The translations under genes and the position numbers were made by a program. From NCBI RefSeq assembly GCF_022347565.1, contig NZ_JAKRGH010000002.1, positions 124,001 through 188,000 on the forward strand: 64,000 bases of DNA. Direction: 5' to 3'. Shown here one piece after another: positions 20,319-30,609 of the stretch. The stretch comes from Vibrio sp. Of7-15 (GTDB taxonomy: Bacteria; Pseudomonadota; Gammaproteobacteria; Enterobacterales; Vibrionaceae). Each line of letters starts with the position of its first letter. Position 1 is the stretch's first letter. The notes under the pieces were generated by a model that saw nothing but the letters and a program-made list of their open reading frames with translations, did no database searches and was not told where the DNA came from.

Positions 20319-20609
20319 ATGTTAGTGGATATTGAGCATCTGTTAAATACAATGACCCCAGAAGTGTACGAGCGCTTAAGTTATGCCGTTGAAACAGGTA
20401 AATGGCCAGATGGTAGCGCATTGTCTCAAGAGCAAAGAAGTTCATGCATGCAGGCTGTGATGTTATATCAATCTCGTCATAATACTGAAGCACAGCATAT
20501 GACTATTGCTGCGGGCGGTGAGATCAGTTTTAAATCAAAAGCAGAGCTAAAAAAGCAGTTTAGTGCAAAAGAAGTGGATATTGTTCGGGTGAGCGAGTCT
20601 GATTTATAG
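20319..20609 (+). CDS. yeaC: YeaC family protein (DUF1315)
   Basis: This 96-residue protein matches YeaC/DUF1315, a small gammaproteobacterial family of unknown role: 'LLNTMTPEVYERLSYAVETG' and 'KWPDGSALSQEQRSSCMQAV'. The start could be ATG at 20319 or GTG at 20325. It converges with ansA and shares a bidirectional terminator with it. Confidence 0.85.
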   Translation: MLVDIEHLLNTMTPEVYERLSYAVETGKWPDGSALSQEQRSSCMQAVMLYQSRHNTEAQHMTIAAGGEISFKSKAELKKQFSAKEVDIVRVSESDL

Positions 20610-20630
20610 TAAACACTTGAACTGAAAGAT

Positions 20631-20666
20631 AAAACAAGAGCCGTAGGTTATAGGGCTCTTGTTTTT
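20631..20666. terminator. Bidirectional terminator between yeaC and ansA
   Basis: AAAACAAGAGCC (20631-20642) pairs with GGCTCTTGTTTT (20654-20665); A and T runs lie on both flanks. Confidence 0.85.
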
Positions 20667-20678
20667 ATACGGGTAGAA

Positions 20679-21689
20679 TTAATGTGTTAATTCACCACGT
20701 AAATTCTGCTGCATCATGGTACGAATTGATTCGTATGGAAGATCTTGGCTTAATAAGAAATGCAGTTTTGCGAGTGCAGCTTCAGGAGTCATATCGTAAC
20801 CACTGATCACACCAGCATCAGCTAAAGCACAGCCTGTTGCGTAACCGCCCATATTTACTTTACCCGCTAGGCATTGGGTTAAGTTTACTACCACTACACC
20901 ACGATCAGATGCTTCTTTTAATTGCGCAAGCAGCTCTGGATTTTGTGGAGCATTACCTACACCAAAAGTAAGTAAAATCATAGCCTTAACCGGTTGTCGC
21001 AGGGTGTTTCGAATCACTTCGTGAGAGATCCCTGGGTACATGGTAACCACGCCAATTGGTTGTGGCGTAATATCATGAACCTTGAAGTCTCCTTCTGGCT
21101 TTTGATTTACCTCTACACCATTAATTTGGATGTTAATTCCAGCTTCCAGCAATGGTGTTAGATTTGGTGAGCTAAAAGCGTCGAAGCCATCAGCATGGGA
21201 TTTTGTGCTTCGATTACCACGGATTAATTTATTGTTAAAAAACAACGTTACTTCATTAATCGGATAATTTGCAGCAATGTGTAGAGCATTGAGCAAGTTG
21301 CTTTGACCATCTGAACGCAGCTCGGCCAGTGGGATTTGAGAGCCTGTTACAATCACAGGCTTGCTCAAATTTTCTAGCATAAATGAGAGCGCTGATGCGG
21401 TATAAGCCATGGTGTCCGTACCATGTAGAATAACAAATCCATCGTATTTATCGTAATTTGCACGAATGTCGTCAGCAATGCGCTGCCAATCCAGTGGCGT
21501 CATGTCTGAAGAGTCAATTAATGGCTCGTATTCGTGAATTGTAAAAATAGGCATTTCTGCACGATGAAATTCTGGCATTTGTTTAAGCTGATGCTGCATG
21601 AATCCTGACGCAGGAACATAGCCGTGATCTGACTTAAGCATGCCAATGGTGCCGCCTGTGTAGGCGATGTAGATATGTTTTCTTTCCAT
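20679..21689 (-). CDS. ansA: Type I L-asparaginase AnsA
   Basis: AnsA is the cytoplasmic enzyme that hydrolyses asparagine to aspartate and ammonia. The 336-residue protein has both catalytic threonine motifs, YTGGTIGM near residue 10 and VILHGTDTMAYTASAL near residue 87. No signal peptide is present, in contrast to the type II periplasmic enzyme. It is downstream of sppA on the same strand (90 bp), as in E. coli, so the two may form an operon. Confidence 0.96.
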   Translation of the reverse strand: MERKHIYIAYTGGTIGMLKSDHGYVPASGFMQHQLKQMPEFHRAEMPIFTIHEYEPLIDSSDMTPLDWQRIADDIRANYDKYDGFVILHGTDTMAYTASALSFMLENLSKPVIVTGSQIPLAELRSDGQSNLLNALHIAANYPINEVTLFFNNKLIRGNRSTKSHADGFDAFSSPNLTPLLEAGINIQINGVEVNQKPEGDFKVHDITPQPIGVVTMYPGISHEVIRNTLRQPVKAMILLTFGVGNAPQNPELLAQLKEASDRGVVVVNLTQCLAGKVNMGGYATGCALADAGVISGYDMTPEAALAKLHFLLSQDLPYESIRTMMQQNLRGELTH

Positions 21690-21748
21690 AACAACGGTAC
21701 AGAGTTCATGGTTTGTGAAGGCATTATACGTAGGGAGGAAGGGAAAGG

Positions 21749-21770
21749 AAGCCCGACGAGTGCCGGGCTG
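21749..21770 (-). terminator. Weak hairpin between sppA and ansA
   Basis: AGCCCG (21750-21755) and CGGGCT (21764-21769) lie just beyond the sppA stop, followed on the minus strand by a T-rich stretch interrupted by C. It could attenuate read-through into ansA. Confidence 0.4.
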
Positions 21771-21779
21771 ATCAAACTT

Positions 21780-23627
21780 TTAAAAGTTAGTGCAATTTAA
21801 GCAGAATGCGTATTGTCCCTTTGGATCATTAAAGTTATTTAAAATGGAGATGTCCGTTACCAGTTCGGATACCGCTGGTTGCAAAACTGTTGTTAATTCA
21901 GGGAGTAAGCTTGAATTAACCGTGATGTTCAGCTCGCCAGTTAGCTGCTGTAAAATCTCTTCAGCAGGAGAAAGTGGCTCTTCAACCCAAAATAAGTTGT
22001 AGGTTTCTAAATTAGCAAGCTTTGCAGCAACCGCTACAGCATCATCGAAATCACCAAGTTGATCAATAAGCCCTAGTTTAAGTGCATCTTGACCTGTCCA
22101 AACTCGGCCTTGAGCGGCATTATCGGCTTGTTCAAGGCTAATATTACGATGTTTGCTGACTAAACCAATAAAGCGTTGATAACCGTGTTCGATACCCAGT
22201 TGCATAGCTTCCGATACGCCATCTGAAAGGCCACGGGTTAACCCAACACCTGAGAACGGGGTGGTACCAACACCATCGCTATTGATGCCCAAACGAGCTA
22301 AACCTTTTTCGAAGGTCGTTAGGATACCAAAGATCCCAATCGATCCCGTTAACGTGGTTGGTTGCGCTAAGATCTTATCGGCACTTAGCGAAATCCAATA
22401 ACCACCAGAGGCTGCAATACTGGACATGGATACCACAACAGGTTTACCTGATTCTTTTAATGCAGCAATCTCATTCCGAATGACTTCTGAGGCAAAAGCG
22501 CTGCCACCAGGGCTGTCAACACGTAATACTACTGCTTTGATTTTATCATCAAGCCTTGCTTGGCGAAGTAGAGCAGCAGTGGAGTCCCCACCTATTGTGC
22601 CTTGTTGTTGATTACCATCTAAAATAGCACCGCTAGCAACCACGATAGCAATATCGTTAGCTTGAGGTTGAATGTGTGGGCGTAACGTGGCTAAGTAATC
22701 ATAGTAGCTAACAGCGTTAAAGCTGTCGTCTCCATCGCTACCAAAGTGTTCAACCAGCTCATGGCGAGTTTGTTGACGAGTACTGAGTTGGTCAACAAGA
22801 CCCATGTTCAAGGTGAGTTGACCTAAGTCACCGTTTACAGCTTTCAGGGATGTTAGGAATTCATCCATGTTAGGTGACAGCGCGGATGCGGTGATTTGAC
22901 GATTATGGGCCACATCATCAACGTACGCGCCCCACAGTTGTGTTAACCATGCTGAAGCAGATTTTTTTGCTTCATCAGACATGTTATTGCGCAGATAAGG
23001 CTCGACAAATGATTTATACGTACCGACTCTAAATACATGGGTAGAGACATCCAATTTATCGAGTAAGTCTTTATAGTAAAGACGATAGGTGCCATATCCT
23101 TGCAGCATGACTGCACCATCGGGTGACATCATGATCTTATCCGCGTAACTGGCAAGATAATATTGGCTTTGGCTGTAATAATCGCCAATGGCGTACACTG
23201 GCTTACCTGCCGCTTTGAACTCATTTATGGCCTTAGCAATGTAACGAAGCTTTGTTAAGTTTGTTTCGGACATGTCTTTTAAGTTCAGAACTAAGCCCGT
23301 AATTTTTGCGTCGTTAGAAGCTTGGCGAATGCTGTCTACGATATCGAATAAGACATTTTCTGCTGGCCTCTTTTGTCCGAGAGCATCACCAGTAATTTTT
23401 TCAATAGGATCAATATAGGTACGTTGCTCCACAATTGGGCCGCGTAGATCAAGAAGCAAGGCTGATTTTGTTGTTACCTGAGGTGGCGCATCATCGGTTT
23501 GAAGAGCAAAAAAGATCCCTCCAATTATCGCGAAGAAAAATAAATTTAAGACTAATTGTCGGGTGAACGAGATGAGGGTCCACATTCCTTTAAATAACTT
23601 GCCAATCAGTCTGAACAGTCCTTTCAT
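21780..23627 (-). CDS. sppA: Signal peptide peptidase SppA (protease IV)
   Basis: SppA is a membrane-anchored serine protease that degrades cleaved signal peptides. The 615-residue length is close to E. coli SppA (618). An N-terminal membrane helix lies near residues 20-45, followed by two tandem S49 domains; the catalytic Ser is in 'SMSSIAASGGYWISL' of the C-terminal domain and the general-base Lys in the N-terminal one. I chose ATG at 23627 (AGGATTGTTC upstream), which aligns with the E. coli start. The frame is open to 23876, but that would overlap the divergent fadH. Confidence 0.95.
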   Translation of the reverse strand: MKGLFRLIGKLFKGMWTLISFTRQLVLNLFFFAIIGGIFFALQTDDAPPQVTTKSALLLDLRGPIVEQRTYIDPIEKITGDALGQKRPAENVLFDIVDSIRQASNDAKITGLVLNLKDMSETNLTKLRYIAKAINEFKAAGKPVYAIGDYYSQSQYYLASYADKIMMSPDGAVMLQGYGTYRLYYKDLLDKLDVSTHVFRVGTYKSFVEPYLRNNMSDEAKKSASAWLTQLWGAYVDDVAHNRQITASALSPNMDEFLTSLKAVNGDLGQLTLNMGLVDQLSTRQQTRHELVEHFGSDGDDSFNAVSYYDYLATLRPHIQPQANDIAIVVASGAILDGNQQQGTIGGDSTAALLRQARLDDKIKAVVLRVDSPGGSAFASEVIRNEIAALKESGKPVVVSMSSIAASGGYWISLSADKILAQPTTLTGSIGIFGILTTFEKGLARLGINSDGVGTTPFSGVGLTRGLSDGVSEAMQLGIEHGYQRFIGLVSKHRNISLEQADNAAQGRVWTGQDALKLGLIDQLGDFDDAVAVAAKLANLETYNLFWVEEPLSPAEEILQQLTGELNITVNSSLLPELTTVLQPAVSELVTDISILNNFNDPKGQYAFCLNCTNF

Positions 23628-23730
23628 GAACAATCCTATTACATAAAACAATGTGTTTATCCTACTCGAACTCAGGCATGAATGACACTTGATAATGCGT
23701 AATGTTGCATTTTTGTAAACGAATGTTTGA

Positions 23731-25797
<2,067 letters not shown>

Positions 25798-25911
25798 GTT
25801 GCTGTTTATATCGATCTAAGCATCTCACTGATAACCCTAATAATTGGTAGGATTTTTTCTTAACTGTTCTGTGCTATCTTGTTAAGAATAATACGTATTT
25901 AGGAATTTGAA

Positions 25912-26460
25912 ATGGATGCTTTAGATCTTTTATTAAATCGTCGCTCTTTACCACGTTTGGAAGCGCCTGCTCCTGCTGGTGAAGTGCTGGAAAATATTCT
26001 TCGTGCAGGGCTGCGTGCCCCTGATCACGCAGGGTTAACGCCATGGCGTTTTATTATTGCTGAAGGCGCGGGTTTAGATAAGTTAGGCACTGTGCTGGAA
26101 AACGCAGCAAAAGCTGATGGTGCAGAAGAAGCGGTAGTAACAAAAGCGAAAAATGCCCCTCATCGCGCACCAATGGTGATCACCGTAGTTGCGAATGTAA
26201 CTGCGCACGATAAAGTTCCTGTTTTAGAGCAACACTTGTCAGCTGGTTGTGCTGTCCAAGCAATGCAGATGGCGGCCGTTGCTCAAGGCTTTAGCGGCTT
26301 TTGGCGCACGGGTAAATGGGCGTACCATGCAGCAGTTCGTGAAGCGTTGAATGTAACAGGCGATGATGAAATCGTTGGTTTCCTGTACCTAGGCACTCCA
26401 GGGTGTAATGCTGCGAAAGTACACGAACGCGATCTTGGTAAGTTTGTTGAGTATTTATAA
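25912..26460 (+). CDS. ydjA: NAD(P)H nitroreductase YdjA
   Basis: The 182-residue protein is a minimal FMN-dependent nitroreductase of the YdjA type. It has the start 'LDLLLNRRSLPRL', then 'GLRAPDHAGLTPWRF' and 'GFSGFWRTGKWAYH' near residue 130. The physiological substrate is unknown. The gene order sppA-fadH-ydjA-topB places it near topB, as in E. coli. A promoter is likely in the 114 bp after fadH. Confidence 0.93.
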   Translation: MDALDLLLNRRSLPRLEAPAPAGEVLENILRAGLRAPDHAGLTPWRFIIAEGAGLDKLGTVLENAAKADGAEEAVVTKAKNAPHRAPMVITVVANVTAHDKVPVLEQHLSAGCAVQAMQMAAVAQGFSGFWRTGKWAYHAAVREALNVTGDDEIVGFLYLGTPGCNAAKVHERDLGKFVEYL

Positions 26461-26560
26461 GTTAATCTAACTGTTTATTTATACAGTTTTTATTGCTGGT
26501 GGTTTTTACCTTGGTGTAAAGTAGGCCATTATTTAGATTGAATAGTGGTAAATCACCAGC

Positions 26561-28537
26561 ATGTCCCGCCTTTATATTGCAGAAAAACCCAGTTTAGGTC
26601 GCGCTATTGCGGCTGCACTTCCTCGTCCTCATAAAAATGAGCAAGGTTTTATTCGTGTGGCAAACGGCGATATTGTGACGTGGTGTATTGGCCATCTGCT
26701 TGAGCAAGTTGAGCCAGATGTCTATGACGATAAGTATAAAAGCTGGAAGATGCATGATTTACCCATCATTCCTGAGCAGTGGCAACTTCGCCCGAGAAAG
26801 TCCTCAAGCAAACAGCTTACGGTGATCAAAAAGCTATTAAAGCAGGCTGATGAAGTTGTGCATGCCGGCGACCCTGATCGTGAAGGCCAGCTACTGGTGG
26901 ATGAAGTACTCGATTATTTGAAACTATCGAAAGCCAAAAAAAGCCAAGTACAACGTTTATTGATCAGTGACTTGAACTTGTCAGCAGTCAAAAGAGCGTT
27001 AAACCAAATGCGCAGTAACCAAGATTTTATTCCTTTGTCGGTTTCCGCGCTCGCTCGTTCTAGAGCCGATTGGCTGTATGGAATGAACATGACCCGTGCC
27101 TATACCTTATTAGGGCAAAAAGGAGGCTACCAAGGCGTTTTGTCGGTGGGCCGGGTACAAACACCTGTCTTGGGCTTGGTTGTACGTCGTGATGATGAAA
27201 TTAATAACTTTGTTCCTAAAGCGTATTTTACACTAGATGCGCTAATCCCTTATCAAAATAGCGGGCTGAATCAAGGGAAAGCCTTTGATATTCGAGCAAA
27301 GTGGCAACCAAGTGAAGCGTGTAGGCCATGGCAAGACGAAGAGGGGAGAGTACTAAACCGTAAATTGGTCGAAAATGTCGCGAGCCGTATTCAAAACCAG
27401 CCTGCAGAAGTCATAGAGGCAGAACGTAAAGAATCTAAGCAGTCGCCTCCTTTGCCCTATTCGTTATCGTTATTACAAATTGATGCTGCTAAACGTTTTG
27501 GTTTAAGTGCTCAAGAAGTGTTGAATTGCTGTCAGGCTTTGTATGAAAAATATAAGCTCATTACTTATCCTCGCTCGGATTGTCGTTACTTACCTGTTGA
27601 TCATTTTAAGCAAGCGGGGGACATATGTAAGGCGATTGGGCATAACGATCAAAGTTTATCTCAAGCGTGCTTAGGTGCTGATGTAGCTAGAAAATCGAAA
27701 GCATGGAATGATAAAAAAGTCGATGCTCACCACGCTATTATCCCAACTCCAAAGCAGGTTTCTGGATCTGGCATATCAGGCAATGACGCGAAAGTTTACC
27801 AGTTAATTGCACGTCAATACTTAATGCAATTTTACCCGGCTGCCATTTATGCTGATGCGAAATTGGTGTTTGATATTGCGGGTGGGCGTTTTTCGGCTAA
27901 AGGTCGTCAGTTAATGAGTGCTGGTTGGCGAGCTTTATTAGGGCAAGATAAAAAAGGTGATGATAACGATTTAGCTGACAAAGTACCGCCATTGAATAAG
28001 GGCGAAGTGCTGACGTGCCGAGAAGGTGACATTAAGGATAAGATGACAGAGCCTCCGAAGCATTTTACTGAAGCAACATTGCTGCAAGCCATGACAGGGA
28101 TTGCCCGTTTTGTGGAAAATAAAGATCTTAAGAAAATTTTAAAAGAAACCGATGGGCTAGGAACAGAGGCTACACGTGCAGGGATTTTAGATACGTTATT
28201 TAAGCGCCAACTGTTAACCAGACAAGGGAAAAGTATTCATGGCAGTGAAGCGGGAAGAGGGCTCATTTATGCACTTCCTAATGAGGCTACTTACCCAGAT
28301 ATGACCGCGAATTGGGAGCATCAACTTCAGGGAATGGCGGAAAAGACCTGTTCATACGCTCCGTTTATGTCTTCTCTTGAGTCTAGCGTGAGTAAAATGA
28401 TGGAAAATGTACAGCAAAGTGCTGTGCCTGAATCGTTGCGAGCATTAAAGTCGACAGGAAAACCTGCTTATAAGAAGCGCCGATCCAATTATAAAAAGGG
28501 TAGCGCTAGCGGTACACGTAAAAAGAAAAGCAGTTAA
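26561..28537 (+). CDS. topB: DNA topoisomerase III TopB
   Basis: TopB is a type IA topoisomerase that decatenates replication intermediates. The 658-residue protein starts MSRLYIAEKPSLGRAIAAAL, with the Toprim acidic motif AGDPDREGQLL near residue 103 and the active-site Tyr in LITYPRSDCRYLP near residue 330. A Lys/Arg-rich C-terminal tail is present, as expected for DNA binding. It converges with an SDR gene 25 bp downstream. Confidence 0.97.
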   Translation: MSRLYIAEKPSLGRAIAAALPRPHKNEQGFIRVANGDIVTWCIGHLLEQVEPDVYDDKYKSWKMHDLPIIPEQWQLRPRKSSSKQLTVIKKLLKQADEVVHAGDPDREGQLLVDEVLDYLKLSKAKKSQVQRLLISDLNLSAVKRALNQMRSNQDFIPLSVSALARSRADWLYGMNMTRAYTLLGQKGGYQGVLSVGRVQTPVLGLVVRRDDEINNFVPKAYFTLDALIPYQNSGLNQGKAFDIRAKWQPSEACRPWQDEEGRVLNRKLVENVASRIQNQPAEVIEAERKESKQSPPLPYSLSLLQIDAAKRFGLSAQEVLNCCQALYEKYKLITYPRSDCRYLPVDHFKQAGDICKAIGHNDQSLSQACLGADVARKSKAWNDKKVDAHHAIIPTPKQVSGSGISGNDAKVYQLIARQYLMQFYPAAIYADAKLVFDIAGGRFSAKGRQLMSAGWRALLGQDKKGDDNDLADKVPPLNKGEVLTCREGDIKDKMTEPPKHFTEATLLQAMTGIARFVENKDLKKILKETDGLGTEATRAGILDTLFKRQLLTRQGKSIHGSEAGRGLIYALPNEATYPDMTANWEHQLQGMAEKTCSYAPFMSSLESSVSKMMENVQQSAVPESLRALKSTGKPAYKKRRSNYKKGSASGTRKKKSS

Positions 28538-28562
28538 GAAGCTCTTGCCTGTTTTGGTTTAC

Positions 28563-29255
28563 TTACCAGGGTAGCTCTTTACCCTGATAATTATAGAAAT
28601 GGCCGGATTGATTAAGAGTCATGTTATCCAGTACTGCTTTTAATCCTGCGGCCGACTCTTCTGTTGAAATGAGAGCATTGTTACCACCCATTTCTGTTTG
28701 CACCCAACCTGGGTGTAGAGCGACTGCTGTAATGCCTTTTTCGGTTAAATCATTGCTGAGACTTTTTACCACAGAGTTTAATGCCGCTTTAGAGGAGCGG
28801 TAAATATAGCCACCACCACTGGTGTTGTCTGTCATGCTGCCAACGCGGGAAGACATGCAAGCAATGATCTTTTCATGGCTGTTTTGTACATGTGTGTGAA
28901 AAGCTTCTGCTAGTTTCAGTGGCGCAATGGTATTGACTTCCAGTACTTGACGCCATTCTTCCACATTCGTATGCCCAAAGCCGTAGCCTTTCGGGCCATA
29001 GTAGCCAGCATTATTGAATAAGATATCAATGGAAAATTCTTTTAGTTGTTGAGCGAGAGAATCTACCGCAGCGTAGTCAGTGACATCAAGCTCGTGAACG
29101 GTGAGCTTATGAAAAGTTTGAGTTAAGGCTGTTAGGTTTTCTGCCAAGAGTGTATTACGGCAGGTAGCGTGAACTTGCCAGCCGCTTTTTAAATAGAGTT
29201 GGGTTAAAGCTAGCCCGATTCCTCTATTTGCTCCGGTAATGAATAATGTTTTCAT
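28563..29255 (-). CDS. Short-chain dehydrogenase/reductase
   Basis: This 230-residue SDR is complete: nucleotide loop TGANRGIGLAL (residues 7-17), NNAG near residue 80, the Ser in CMSSRVGS, and the catalytic YRSSK motif near residue 152. The C-terminal 'LHPGWVQTEMGGNNA' is typical of the CsgA/sniffer-like group. The substrate is unknown. On the minus strand a small ORF (29442-29320) lies 64 bp upstream and could be co-transcribed. Confidence 0.88.
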   Translation of the reverse strand: MKTLFITGANRGIGLALTQLYLKSGWQVHATCRNTLLAENLTALTQTFHKLTVHELDVTDYAAVDSLAQQLKEFSIDILFNNAGYYGPKGYGFGHTNVEEWRQVLEVNTIAPLKLAEAFHTHVQNSHEKIIACMSSRVGSMTDNTSGGGYIYRSSKAALNSVVKSLSNDLTEKGITAVALHPGWVQTEMGGNNALISTEESAAGLKAVLDNMTLNQSGHFYNYQGKELPW

Positions 29256-29319
29256 GACTTAGATGAGTACTGATAGGAGAATAACAAGCAGTGTAGTGAT
29301 TTTTAAATAAAAGAACAGT

Positions 29320-29442
29320 CTAACTGAGCACCCACCGAATAAATAGCCAGCTGCATAACCCGATACCAAACATCATCACCGCAGCGCTAAATGCACCAAA
29401 AAGAGCGCCAGAAATGATGATTGCCGTCTTTTTCCCTGTCAT
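29320..29442 (-). CDS. Probable small membrane protein (40 residues)
   Basis: A short ORF on the minus strand encodes MTGKKTAIIISGALFGAFSA followed by VMMFGIGLCSWLFIRWVLS. It has a basic N-terminus and one or two hydrophobic helices, as in many small inner-membrane proteins. I do not recognise a family. The ribosome-binding site is weak (GGAATAGAG upstream). A Fur-like box at 29506-29524 with a candidate promoter (TTGCAT, 16 bp, TACACT) lies upstream. This is a candidate gene, not a certain one. Confidence 0.45.
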   Translation of the reverse strand: MTGKKTAIIISGALFGAFSAAVMMFGIGLCSWLFIRWVLS

Positions 29443-29505
29443 GGTTACTCTATTCCATTTGAGCTTTTGATTGAGACGAGTGTAATATCTTTTCATTTAA
29501 ATGCA

Positions 29506-29524
29506 ATTAGTAATTATTATCATT
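29506..29524 (-). promoter_or_regulatory. Candidate Fur box
   Basis: On the minus strand AATGATAATAATTACTAAT matches 16 of 19 positions of the Fur palindrome AATGATAATAATTATCATT as I count it. It lies about 63 bp upstream of the small ORF start and 77 bp upstream of the gene at 29601, and overlaps a candidate -35 element facing the small ORF. Confidence 0.5.
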
Positions 29525-29600
29525 CGTTGGGTTTGTTTCATGTTTAAGAGTTTTTTACTTACAATGGGCGATTACTTAATATGATGGACAGAATGATCCC

Positions 29601-30110
29601 ATGCTTAACTCGGCCAGTAAATTAGCAAAACGTGATACTTTTTTAATTGATGGACAAGAATACAAAGGCTTACGCCAAGGGAAAAGGCTACGAATTACGG
29701 TACCAGAAGGTGAGTCTCCTCTGAGTGTTGGCGATGAAGTGATTGCTTTGGAAGGGCATCAGAAAATTGTGCTACAAGTTGTGGATTTAGAAGAGCGCCC
29801 TTCATTGGAGATGAGCGAATGTCTATTAATGATCACAGCGCAGCCTGTTAATAGTGATGCCGTGGTTTCACCTAAACGCCCAGCAGCGCTGGCAACCACA
29901 TCGTTAGGTGTGCAGGCTTCAGCTTTTGATCCGCTAAGTAGTGCTTCTTTAAGTTCAGCATTAGACAGCTTTAGTGTGAATATGGATAAGAAAGAAACTC
30001 TAACGGTGGCTAATCTGATTGAAGCGATAGATAAATCAGGTGATGAAGAAGCGAAGCAGTTAGTGGCAGCTTTACTAGAAAATGGAACCGTTGCAAAGCT
30101 ACTAAATTAA
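29601..30110 (+). CDS. Unrecognised 169-residue protein
   Basis: I do not recognise this protein. It has an N-terminal segment that looks like small beta-barrel strands ('FLIDGQEYKGLRQGKRLRIT' then 'EVIALEGHQKIVLQVVDLEE'), a Ser/Ala-rich linker near residues 95-125, and a helical C-terminus ('TVANLIEAIDKSGDEEAKQL'). There is no signal peptide, so it is probably cytoplasmic. A candidate -10 (TACAAT) lies about 45 bp upstream of the ATG. It is followed by two tRNA genes on the opposite strand. Confidence 0.75.
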   Translation: MLNSASKLAKRDTFLIDGQEYKGLRQGKRLRITVPEGESPLSVGDEVIALEGHQKIVLQVVDLEERPSLEMSECLLMITAQPVNSDAVVSPKRPAALATTSLGVQASAFDPLSSASLSSALDSFSVNMDKKETLTVANLIEAIDKSGDEEAKQLVAALLENGTVAKLLN

Positions 30111-30125
30111 AAACCGACATATACG

Positions 30126-30152
30126 AAAAAGGCTTGCATTTCTGCAAGCCTT
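30126..30152 (-). terminator. Terminator after tRNA-Ser
   Basis: AAGGCTTGCA (30129-30138) and TGCAAGCCTT (30143-30152) form a perfect 10-bp stem. The minus strand continues with TTTTT, so it ends the tRNA transcript. Confidence 0.85.
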
Positions 30153-30158
30153 ACAATG

Positions 30159-30249
30159 TGGCGGAGAGATAGGGATTTGAACCCTAGATACGCTACAAAC
30201 GTATGCCGGTTTTCAAGACCGGTGCTTTCGACCACTCAGCCATCTCTCC
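30159..30249 (-). tRNA. tRNA-Ser (anticodon TGA)
   Basis: The minus strand gives a 91-nt tRNA with acceptor stem GGAGAGA/TCTCTCC, an encoded CCA end, a D-arm TGGCTGAGTGG, the anticodon stem-loop CGGTCTTGAAAACCGG with TGA in the loop, a long variable arm as in serine tRNAs, and the T-arm GGGTTCAAATCCC. It reads UCA codons. Confidence 0.97.
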
Positions 30250-30398
30250 GTACGGGGCGAATAATAGCGAGCCTTAAAAAACTTGTAAAGCCCTGATATG
30301 ACTGTTTGCTCTTTTTTTGAGCGTTTAGCGTGACTTATTTATTAATAATGTTTCAATAAACAAATCTAGCCAGTATTTAAATGACTGGCTATTGAATA

Positions 30399-30475
30399 TG
30401 GTCGGTTTGACTGGATTTGAACCAGCGACCCCTGACACCCCATGACAGTGCGCTACCAAGCTGCGCTACAAACCG
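30399..30475 (-). tRNA. tRNA-Pro (anticodon GGG)
   Basis: A 77-nt tRNA on the minus strand has acceptor stem CGGTTTG/CAAACCG, an encoded CCA, D-arm AGCGCAGCTTGGTAGCGCA, anticodon loop ATGGGGT with GGG, and T-arm CTGGTTCAAATCCAG. The unusual U-U mismatch in the anticodon stem is also present in E. coli proL as I recall it. Confidence 0.97.
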
Positions 30476-30576
30476 ATAATGGGATGGTATTGTGCAGCTA
30501 GGGGCCTAGTCAACGGTAATCATAAAAAATGTGACCCGAACTATTATATTATTGATTTTTCGACGACTTTATATAC

Positions 30577-30604
30577 AAAAAGAGCAGCGATGTCGCTGCT
30601 CTTT
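30577..30604 (-). terminator. yejM terminator
   Basis: AAAGAGCAGCGA pairs with TCGCTGCTCTTT with a tiny loop just beyond the yejM stop codon; the minus strand then runs into TTTTTG. Confidence 0.8.
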
Positions 30605-30609
30605 ATTAT

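Noticed and set aside
30111-30609. Integrated element at the tRNA genes
   Set aside because: The tRNA genes are followed by conserved core genes on both sides, with no integrase or repeated tRNA 3' end.
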